From contig JACKPZ010000012.1 of assembly GCA_024233135.1 (NCBI GenBank), positions 59,419-123,418 on the forward strand: DNA of 64,000 nt, read 5' to 3'. Positions 50,263-58,700 of the stretch are shown here, piece by piece. This DNA comes from Akkermansiaceae bacterium. GTDB lineage: Bacteria > Verrucomicrobiota > Verrucomicrobiia > Verrucomicrobiales > Akkermansiaceae. Every line of letters begins with the position of its first letter. The stretch's first letter is position 1. Under the pieces are notes generated by a model. It had not been told where the DNA came from and did no database searches. It saw only the letters and a list, made by a program, of their open reading frames with translations. Position numbers and translations under genes: made by a program.

Positions 50263-53133
50263 ATGACCTCTTCCGTGCGGTTCCTGCTAGCCCTGCCGCT
50301 CGCCGGCTCCCTTCTCGCGGGTGGATCCACCCTGCCGCTGGACGGCGAGTGGCGGTTTGAGATGGACCGCGGGGACAAGGGTGTGGAAGCCGGTTGGTTC
50401 GTTCGCGACCTGGGCGACAAGATCCAGCTGCCGGGAATCCTGCAGAACCAGGGATTCGGCGACGACATTTCGCCCGACACCCCGTGGGTGCTCGGTCTCG
50501 GCGGCGAGTGGTGGAAACTCCAGGATCAGGAGCTGCGTGACCATTTCACGCAACCCGGCAAGGTCGAGGTGCCGTTCCTCGCCCAGCCGAAGAGACACTA
50601 TCTCGGCGCGGCATGGTATCAGCGGGATTTCGAGGTGCCGGCGGATTGGAAGGACCAACGCGTCGAGTTGTTCCTCGAACGCCCGCGCTGGGAATCGACC
50701 GTGTGGATCGGCGACCGGATGGTCGGCTCCGCCCGCAGTCTGGTGGCTCCGCACGAATTCGATCTCGGCGTGCTCGAACCCGGCAATCACACGCTCACCG
50801 TCCGCCTCGACAACCGGATGATCGTATCCGATCCGAAAGGCAACAACGGCCACATGCCGGACGCCCATGCGGTTTCCGACGCGTTGGGGCAGACGTGGAA
50901 CGGCATCGTCGGCAAGATCGAGCTGCGGGCCACGCCGCGGGTTTGGCTGGAGGATGTCCAGGCGTTTCCCAACGTGGCCGACAGGTCGGTCCGGCTGGAG
51001 GTGAAACTCGGCAACATCACGAACGAACCTGGCAAGGGAACGCTCAAGGTGGGCGGCGTCGTGGCTGACGTCGAGTGGGGCGCTGACGGTGGCAGCGCGG
51101 AACTCACCGTTCCCCTCGGGCCCGACGCGAAGCTTTGGAGTGAATTCGAGCCCCACCTCCAGCGGCTCGAAGTCGGTCTCGATTCGAACGCGGGCTTCGA
51201 CACGGAAACGGTGGCATTCGGCCTGCGCGAGATCACGTGGCGCGGCAGGGACCTCTTTCTCAATGGCCGGGTCGTGAATCTCAGGACCACCCACTTCGGC
51301 CTCGATTTCCCGCTCACCGGCTATCCGGCGACCGATGTCGAGTCATGGAAGAAGATCATCCGCCGCTGTCGGGAATTCGGCCTCAACGGCATCCGCTTCC
51401 ACTCTTGCTGCCCGCCGGAAGCCGCGTTCACGGCGGCCGACGAGCAGGGCTTCTACCTGCAGGCCGAGTGCGGCTTGTGGTCGCCATTCTACCCGGGCGG
51501 CGTGTTCACGAACTACCTCGAGGAGGAAACGCCGCTGCTGCTCAAGGCCTACGGAAACCACCCGTCGTTCGTGATGTTCGCCCCCTCGAACGAACCGGGG
51601 GGACGTTATACCGAAGTCACCCCGCAGTGGGCGAAGGATTGGTATGCGAAGGACCCCCGCCGCCTCTATTCGGCCGGCACCGGCTGGAACCGCCCGGAAC
51701 AGGTCTACGGTGGTGCCCAGGTCGCGGCGCTGGTGCGCTTCGGCAAAGGCGAGCTGCGCAATATCACCGGCTGGTTCGGCAACGACTTCCGCAAAGCGCT
51801 CGAGGACGTCGAGATTCCTGTGCTCGCCCACGAGATCGGCCAGTGGTGTGCGTATCCCGACTTTGACGTGATCGACAAGTTCACCGGATACCTGCGGCCG
51901 TCGAATTATCGGATCTTCAAATACATCGCCGAACGCAATGGCCTGCTGGACATCAACCACCAGCTCGCGTGGGCGTCCGGCAAGTTCCAGCTCGCCTGCT
52001 ACAAGGAGGAACTCGAAGCCAACTTGCGCACTCCCGGGCTGGCGGGCCACCAGATGCTCGACATCCGCGACTACCTCGGCCAGGGCACCGCGCTCATCGG
52101 TGTGCTCGACGCGTTCTGGGACCCCAAGAGCTACGTCACGGGCGCGGAGTTCCGCCGCTTCCATTCGGAAACGGTGCCGCTCGCGCGGTTGAAACAACGG
52201 GTCTTCACGACGTCGGAGTCCCTCGATTGCGACGTCGAGCTCTATCACTTCGGCGCCGGCCCGCTGAAACAAGCGACACCCTACTGGGCGATCACGGATG
52301 CCTCCGGCAAGAAGCTGCTCGACGGAAGCTGGGACGCGCGTGACGTGCCGATCGGCAAGAACCACCCGCTCGGTCACGTGAGCGCGAAACTCGATTCGCT
52401 GCCCGCCCCGGCGAGCTACAAGCTGGTGGTCGGCATCGAGGGCACGGCGATCGAGAACGACTGGAACTTCTGGCTCTATCCGTCCGAGCCCGCGGCGGAA
52501 ACCTGTGAAGTCCTTGTCACCGGCGACTGGGACAAGGCGTCCGCAGCCCTCGCCGACGGTGGCAAGGTGCTCTTCACGCCGAAGTCCCTCGACCCGGCGC
52601 GTTGTCCTCCGATGAGGAACGCGCCGATCTTCTGGAACATCCAGATGACCGTGCGCCCGCCGAACAATCTGAAACCGCGATTCGACGCGATGCTCGGTCT
52701 GCTCGTCGATCCCGAACATCCCGCCCTTGCCGCGTTCCCCACCGCCAAGTTCTGCGACTTCCAGTGGACGTCGATTGTCCACGGCGTGCGTTCGGTGAAT
52801 CTCACCGACGCTCCCCGCGATCTGAAGCCAGCCGTGTCCGCCATTGACGACTGGAACCGCAACTGGCGGCTCGGCGTGATCTTCGAAGCCAACGTCGGAA
52901 CCGGCAAGCTCCTCGTTTCCGCGATCCCGCTCGACAGGAAGGACCCGGTCACCTGCCAACTCCGCGCTTCGTTGCTCGCCCATGCGTCCAGCGACGGTTT
53001 CCAGCCCGGTGCCAGCCTGACGCCCGCGCAGGCTACCGCGTTGTTCACCACGCGCAAGGATGTCGAGGATCCGGGGAAACGGGCGTTCGATCCAGACCTC
53101 GATGACGGGACCGGACCGGCGAGCGCGAAGTGA
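50263..53133 (+). CDS. Secreted glycoside hydrolase family 2 protein
   Basis: 956 residues from the ATG at 50263; an in-frame ATG at 50236 would lengthen the signal peptide (MTSSVRFLLALPLAGSLLAG). The sugar-binding jelly roll (about 25-230) has LPLDGEWRFEMDRGDKG and YLGAAWYQRDFEVPADWKD. An Ig-like domain precedes the TIM barrel, with GRVVNLRTTHFGLDFPLTGY, the likely acid/base Glu444 in APSNEPGG and the likely nucleophile Glu524 in HEIGQW. The long C-terminal region is unassigned. It probably releases a beta-linked sugar from a complex glycan; the exact specificity is unknown. It is convergent with the AraC regulator. Confidence 0.9.
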   Translation: MTSSVRFLLALPLAGSLLAGGSTLPLDGEWRFEMDRGDKGVEAGWFVRDLGDKIQLPGILQNQGFGDDISPDTPWVLGLGGEWWKLQDQELRDHFTQPGKVEVPFLAQPKRHYLGAAWYQRDFEVPADWKDQRVELFLERPRWESTVWIGDRMVGSARSLVAPHEFDLGVLEPGNHTLTVRLDNRMIVSDPKGNNGHMPDAHAVSDALGQTWNGIVGKIELRATPRVWLEDVQAFPNVADRSVRLEVKLGNITNEPGKGTLKVGGVVADVEWGADGGSAELTVPLGPDAKLWSEFEPHLQRLEVGLDSNAGFDTETVAFGLREITWRGRDLFLNGRVVNLRTTHFGLDFPLTGYPATDVESWKKIIRRCREFGLNGIRFHSCCPPEAAFTAADEQGFYLQAECGLWSPFYPGGVFTNYLEEETPLLLKAYGNHPSFVMFAPSNEPGGRYTEVTPQWAKDWYAKDPRRLYSAGTGWNRPEQVYGGAQVAALVRFGKGELRNITGWFGNDFRKALEDVEIPVLAHEIGQWCAYPDFDVIDKFTGYLRPSNYRIFKYIAERNGLLDINHQLAWASGKFQLACYKEELEANLRTPGLAGHQMLDIRDYLGQGTALIGVLDAFWDPKSYVTGAEFRRFHSETVPLARLKQRVFTTSESLDCDVELYHFGAGPLKQATPYWAITDASGKKLLDGSWDARDVPIGKNHPLGHVSAKLDSLPAPASYKLVVGIEGTAIENDWNFWLYPSEPAAETCEVLVTGDWDKASAALADGGKVLFTPKSLDPARCPPMRNAPIFWNIQMTVRPPNNLKPRFDAMLGLLVDPEHPALAAFPTAKFCDFQWTSIVHGVRSVNLTDAPRDLKPAVSAIDDWNRNWRLGVIFEANVGTGKLLVSAIPLDRKDPVTCQLRASLLAHASSDGFQPGASLTPAQATALFTTRKDVEDPGKRAFDPDLDDGTGPASAK

Positions 53134-53142
53134 GTCGGCCCG

Positions 53143-54111
53143 TCACGGCCCGTTGCGGCATGCGCTGGGCGGCATGCCCATGTGTTTGCGGAACAGTCGC
53201 GAGAAATAAAACGGATCAGCGTAGCCCACTTCCTGTCCAGCTTCGCCGACATTGTGCGTGCCGCGTTGGAGCAGTTCCATCGCCTTCTGCAACCGCAGCC
53301 GGATGAGGAGCCCCAACGGCGGCATGCCGGTGTGCTTGCGGCACAAGTCGGCGAAATGGGGGGCGCTGAGTCCCGCGATGCCGGCGAGTTCTTCCAGTGA
53401 CCACGGGTGGTCCAGATGCCCCCGCATCGTTGCCAACGCCTTCAGCAACCGGTCCTCGGATCCCCGCGAGCGGGCGCCCTGGGCCTTCCGGTGCACCCTC
53501 GCGAGGCCGATCAAACGCGTGAAGGCGGTGCACAGGCCCGTCATCGCCGCTTCGCCAAATCCGTGGGTTGTATGGCGGAACGTGTCCTCGAATGCCTCGA
53601 TCAACGCGGTCGGTGCATCGACCCGCAGCTTGGGCTCGTCCTCGGTGATTCCGAGGTTCTCCAGGTGATCCGCGACCCGCAGGCCGCGCAGGTGGAACCA
53701 GAATATCGTCCATGGGTCGTCCGGGTCGGCATGGTAGACATGCAGTTTGCCAGGTGGCAGGAACAACAGTTCGCCGGGTTCCACCCGCCATTGCCGGCCA
53801 TTCAGCACACAAGTGCCCCTGCCGGAGACACAGCCGATCATGACATGCTGGGGTGCTCCTCGTTTTCGCTCCACATAGTGGTTTTCCGCGGCTCGAAACG
53901 CCCCGATGTGGGTCACGCAAAGATCCCGGGTGACCGGCCGGCCGAGCGCCCGTTTCACGATCTCCGGCGGAATCACGACCAGCCGTTGTCCGGGAAACCC
54001 TTCGGGACGCCGTTCCTCATCGGATGGGTTCAATAGCTCGGAAAGTGGTTGGAAAACCTCAGAATGTCTATGTTTTTCATTTGATGATCCATGGCCAACG
54101 GCGGCCGCCAT
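53143..54111 (-). CDS. AraC-family transcriptional regulator
   Basis: 322 residues if the ATG at 54111 is the start. An N-terminal cupin-like sensor (VMIGCVSGRGTCVLNGRQWR, VEPGELLFLPPGKLHVYHAD) precedes the two-HTH AraC domain (about 225-320: WSLEELAGIAGLSAPHFADL, NVGEAGQEVGYADPFYFSRL, FRKHMGMPP). The first 30 residues are encoded by AT-rich, promoter-like DNA, so the true start may be further in, for example the TTG near 54032. It is divergent from the symporter and probably controls the GH2/symporter/TPR genes in response to a sugar. Confidence 0.9.
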   Translation of the reverse strand: MAAAVGHGSSNEKHRHSEVFQPLSELLNPSDEERRPEGFPGQRLVVIPPEIVKRALGRPVTRDLCVTHIGAFRAAENHYVERKRGAPQHVMIGCVSGRGTCVLNGRQWRVEPGELLFLPPGKLHVYHADPDDPWTIFWFHLRGLRVADHLENLGITEDEPKLRVDAPTALIEAFEDTFRHTTHGFGEAAMTGLCTAFTRLIGLARVHRKAQGARSRGSEDRLLKALATMRGHLDHPWSLEELAGIAGLSAPHFADLCRKHTGMPPLGLLIRLRLQKAMELLQRGTHNVGEAGQEVGYADPFYFSRLFRKHMGMPPSACRNGP

Positions 54112-54140
54112 ACGCTATGAATCATGAAACCCTCCAACCC

Positions 54141-55712
54141 ATGACACCGATCGACCTGGCCACCTTCGTCTTCTTTTTCCTCGTCGTCATCGGAGTGAGC
54201 CTGTGGAAAAGCCGGCCGCGGCGGGGTGAAAGCGAAAGCGACTACTTCCTCGGCGGCCGCTCGCTCACCTGGCCGATCATCGGCATCTCGATCGTCGCCG
54301 CCAACATCTCGTCGGAGCAGATGGTAGGCATGGCCGGAGCCGGAGCCGCGAACCAGGGCCTCGCGGTCGCCGCCTGGCAGTTGATGGGTTCGGTGTTCAT
54401 CTCGGTCATCGCCATCACCCTGTTGCCTAAATTCCTTCGCGCGGGCATCTACACGATGCCGGAGTTTCTCGAGTACCGCTACAACACCGCGACCCGCAGC
54501 GCGATGGCCTTCATCACGGTCGTCATCTACGTCGGCGTCCTGCTCACCGCCGTCCTCTACACCGGGGCCACCGCCCTCAAGATCCTGGTGGGCATTCCGA
54601 TGGGCACCGGTGTCTGGATCATCGGCACGATCGGCACGCTCTACGCCGCGTCCGGCGGGCTCAAGGCGATCGCCTACGCCGACCTGATCCAGGGCCTCGC
54701 GCTCTTGATCGGCGGCATGATGGTTTTCTTCCTGGGACTGGACGCATCCGGCGGCTGGAGCGAGTTCTCCACGGAGAACGCGGGCAAGCTGAAGCTCCTC
54801 CTGTTCAAGGGCCACCCCGGCTACGAGGAACTCCCTTGGCACACCGTGTTTTCCAGCATGTGGATCGTGATGATCTACTACTGCGGCCTCAACCAGTTCA
54901 TCGTCCAGCGGAACCTCGCCGCCAAGACGCTGCGCGACGGCCAACTCGGAATGATCTTCGCCGGCGCCCTCTGGCTGCTGGTGCCCTTCGCGATCGTCAT
55001 GCCCGGCATCATGGCCGCCAACCTCTATCCCGACCAACTCGCCGCGAAGGCCGATGCCGCCTATCCGACGCTGATCAAGCACCTCGTCGGCAACGGCCTG
55101 CGCGGGTTCATCTTCGCCGCCATCGCCGGGGCGATCGTCTCGACGCTGGCCTCGCTCCTCAACTCGTCGTCCACCATCGCATCGATCGACATCTATCAGC
55201 GACTGATCAACCCGAAGGCGCGCGACCAGCAGATCGTGACCCTGGGCCGCGTGCTCACCGTGGTTTTCGTCGTCCTCGGCTGCATCACCGCGCCCTTGCT
55301 CACCGACGGGGTGTTCGGCTTCATCCAGCAGTTCCAAGGGTTCATCTGGCCGGGCGTCGTCGCCGCCTTCCTCGGCGCTTTCCTGTTGCCGCGGGCCCCG
55401 GCAGCTTCCGGCCTCGTGGTCCTGCTCGGTGGCCCCGTCCTGTATTCCGGGTTCCAGATCGCGACTCAACAAGGGCTCTTCAAGACGGTCCTCAACGAAC
55501 CGCTCTTCAAGATGCACTATCTCAGCCAGGTGCTCGCCTGCTTCGGCATCCTGTTCGCCATCATGATCGCGATGACCGTCGCCCATCCGCTTCCCGAGCC
55601 GCGCAAGCTGCCGGTGCGGGAAGACATCGCCAACGAAACCGATCCCGTCGTCAAGATCGCCGCCGGCCTCGTCATCGCCGCCGTCGCCGTGTTGTTCCTC
55701 GTCTTCAGATAA
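54141..55712 (+). CDS. Sodium:solute symporter (SGLT-like)
   Basis: 523 residues, about 13 membrane helices. MTPIDLATFVFFFLVVIGVS is the first. Family motifs include SDYFLGGRSLTWPIIGISIV AANISSEQMVGMAGAG across helix 1, GLKAIAYADLIQGLALLIGG, and FAAIAGAIVSTLASLLNSSS, the sodium-site helix. YYCGLNQFIVQRNLAAK is typical of sugar-type members. The ATG at 54117 is a longer alternative (MNHETLQP). It is divergent from the AraC regulator and followed by a REP pair and the TPR gene. Likely import of a monosaccharide released by the GH2 enzyme. Confidence 0.92.
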   Translation: MTPIDLATFVFFFLVVIGVSLWKSRPRRGESESDYFLGGRSLTWPIIGISIVAANISSEQMVGMAGAGAANQGLAVAAWQLMGSVFISVIAITLLPKFLRAGIYTMPEFLEYRYNTATRSAMAFITVVIYVGVLLTAVLYTGATALKILVGIPMGTGVWIIGTIGTLYAASGGLKAIAYADLIQGLALLIGGMMVFFLGLDASGGWSEFSTENAGKLKLLLFKGHPGYEELPWHTVFSSMWIVMIYYCGLNQFIVQRNLAAKTLRDGQLGMIFAGALWLLVPFAIVMPGIMAANLYPDQLAAKADAAYPTLIKHLVGNGLRGFIFAAIAGAIVSTLASLLNSSSTIASIDIYQRLINPKARDQQIVTLGRVLTVVFVVLGCITAPLLTDGVFGFIQQFQGFIWPGVVAAFLGAFLLPRAPAASGLVVLLGGPVLYSGFQIATQQGLFKTVLNEPLFKMHYLSQVLACFGILFAIMIAMTVAHPLPEPRKLPVREDIANETDPVVKIAAGLVIAAVAVLFLVFR

Positions 55713-55713
55713 C

Positions 55714-55780
55714 GTGGCCGGGGCTTCCAGCCCCGTCGCCCATCCACATCGCCGGCAACGGGCCTGGAAGGCCCGGCCAC
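55714..55780. repeat. REP/inverted-REP pair without transposase
   Basis: A 23-nt REP at 55714-55736 (GTGGCC, hairpin GGGGCT-TCC-AGCCCC, GT end) and its inverted counterpart at 55758-55780 (ending GGCCAC, hairpin GGGCCT-GGA-AGGCCC), 21 nt apart. The same pair brackets the transposase inside the next gene. It lies in the gap between the symporter and the TPR gene. Confidence 0.88.
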
Positions 55781-55795
55781 ATCTCCCAGACTGCC

Positions 55796-58700
55796 ATGTC
55801 CGTCGAAGCCTCGCTCGAAGCCCTCACCATCCCGACCTATCCCGTCGGCGCGCCGGAGAAGAACCCCGTGTTCTTCGAGAAGCGGGTCTATCAGGGATCG
55901 AACGGCAAGGTCTATCCACTGCCGTTCATCGACAAGGTGTTCGATGAGCCGGTGCCCGTGAGCTATCAGTCGGCCCGGCTGGAGAACGAGTTCATCCGCC
56001 TCGTGATGTTGCCGGAGATCGGTGGCCGGATCTTCCTCGGCCAGGACAAGAAGAACGCGGACTACGACTTCTTCTACCGGCAGGACGTCATCAAGCCGGC
56101 GCTCGTCGGCCTGGCCGGGCCGTGGATCTCCGGCGGCGTCGAGTTCAACTGGCCGCAACACCACCGGCCGGGCACCTTCATGCCGGCCGACCTCCACATC
56201 GAGCACGAAGCCGACGGCGCGGCGACGGTGTGGCTTTCCGAACACAACCCTCTCGACCGCCTCAAGGGCATGCACGGCATCCGGATGCGCCCCGGCTCGT
56301 CGCTCGTCGAGCTGCGCGCCCGCCTCTACAACCGCACGCCGCTCACCCGCACCTTCCTGTGGTGGGCGAACGTCGCTGCGATGGTGCACGACCAATACCA
56401 GTCGCTCTTCCCGCCCGACGTCCACTATGTCGCCGACCACGCGGTGCGCGCGCTGTCGTCGTTCCCGGTGGCGAACAACCCGTACTACGGTGTCGACTAT
56501 CAGAACCGGCCGGGCGCCAACGACCTGAGCTGGTACCGCAACATCCCGGTGCCGACGAGCTACATGGTCTGCCAGACCGCCTTCGACTTTTTCGGCGGAT
56601 ACGACCATGCGGCGAACGGCGGGTTCGTCCATGTCGCCGACCGCCACGTCGCCCCCGGCAAGAAGCAGTGGACTTGGGGCAACCACCCGTTCGGCTGGGC
56701 GTGGGATCGCGAGCTCACCGACGCCAACGGTCCGTATGTCGAGTTGATGGCCGGCGTCTACACCGACAACCAGCCCGACTTCACGTATCTCCTTCCGTAC
56801 GAAACCAAGACCTTCTCGCAGTTCTGGTGGCCGATCCGGGACATCGGGCCGGTGCAACAGGCGAACACGAAGGCCGCGCTCGCGCTGGCCGTCCGCGACG
56901 ATCGCACGGTGGTGCTCGGGCTCAACGTCTCGGAGCGGTTCGAGGGCGAACTGGTGGTTTCCCGGAACGGCGGGGTCCTCGGACTCTTCCCGATCACGTT
57001 GGAACCCGGCGAGGCATGGACCGACGAGAGCCTCCGCTTTTCCGGCGACTCGCCCGCCGAGCTGCTCGCCGAATTGCGCGGAACCGACGGCTCGCTCGTG
57101 CTCGCCTACCGACCGGTGGACGTTTCCGCCCTCACCCGCGACCGGGCCCAGGCGACCGAGCCACCCGCCGCGGAGGACATCGACTCCGCCGACGAACTCT
57201 ACTTCACCGCCGAGCATCTCGAGCAATACCGCCACCCGACGCGCGACCCCGAGCCATACTTGCTGCGTTGCCTCGAGATCGACCCGCTCGACGCCCGCGC
57301 GAACCTCGCGCTCGGCAAGCGCCACCTCGCCCGCGGACGATTCGCCGAAGCCCGCGGATTTCTCGAGAAAGCCGTCGGCCGTCTCACGTTCCGCCATCCG
57401 AACCCGGTCACCGGCGAGGCCCACTACCACCTGGGCCTGACCCTGCGTTTCCTCGGCGAGGAAACCGCCGCCGAGGGGGGCTTCGCCAAGGCGGCATGGA
57501 ACTACGAGTGGCGTAGTAGCTCGCACTGCCAACTCGCCTCGCTCGCCTGCCGCCAGGGCGACTTCGAATCCGCGCTGCGCCACCTCGACGAATCGCTCGC
57601 GACGAACCGCGACCACAACAAGGCGAAGGTCCTGCAGGCCCTTGCCCTCCACCGCCTCGGCAGGGATGCGGAGGCATCGGAGATCCTCGCGGCGCTCGCG
57701 GCCGTCGATCCGCTTGATCACTGGGCCGCCGTGGTGGCGGACCTCGTCTGCGACAACGGGATTCGCGTTCCGGCGGCATCGCGCAACGACGGCCAGACGA
57801 TTCTCGACCTCGTCTTTGACTTCATCGAGGCGGGTTTCGCGGACGAAGCCCTCGCCCTTCTCGAGGCGCACCACTCCGTGCCCATCGAGGACGCCGCGGT
57901 GCCCAACCCGCTTTCGCGCAGCCAGATGACCCGCTACGTGAAAGCCTGGCTCACCCGCGATCCCGGGGATCTGGCCGAGGCCGGCGCCCAGTCGCCCGAT
58001 CACTTCTTCCCGTCGCGACTGGAGGAAATGCTCATCCTCGAATGGGCGGCAGGAATCGTGGCCGGGGCTTCCAGCCCCGTAGCCAAAGAACAAAACATGG
58101 CGACGGGCCTGGAAGGCCCGGCCACATCTTTCACGCCGACTTTCCTTCACCCCGAGAAGGAAATTGAGAAATACAACAACCAGCTCCCCCACTGGCAGCA
58201 GGAGGGAGTGACCTACGCGGTCACCTTCCGCCTCGATGACTCGCTGCCACAGTCGGTTCTCCAGCGCTACGTGCGCGAGAAGTCCGACATCCAACATCGT
58301 CTCGATGTCGCGAAGCAAATGGGTGAGTCCACTCAGGTCCGCGACTGCGAAAAACAACTGCATGCGCTGCACCGCGAGCACATCGAGACCGCCCTCGATC
58401 AGGGAACCGGCGCCTGCCACATGCGCGACCCGCGCATCGCCCGCATCGTTGCCGATGCGCTCACCCACTTCGATGGCGAACGCTACGACCTCGCCGCGTG
58501 GTGCGTGATGCCGAACCACGTGCACATGATTCTCCGGCCGTTGGATGGGCACCGGATTGAGGACATTCTCGCGAGCATCAAGTCGTTCTCGGCGCAACAG
58601 GCGAACAAGGCGCTGGGGCGCAGCGGGGCGTTCTGGAAGAGCGAGAGCTACGACCACATCATCCGGGATGAGGATGATCTTGCGAAGCAACTCGACTATT

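Noticed and set aside
54836..55795. Extension of the TPR protein start to 54836 inside the symporter gene
   Set aside because: The extra residues are an Arg/Pro/His-rich shadow of the symporter; the ATG at 55796 follows the REP pair and starts sequence typical of the family.
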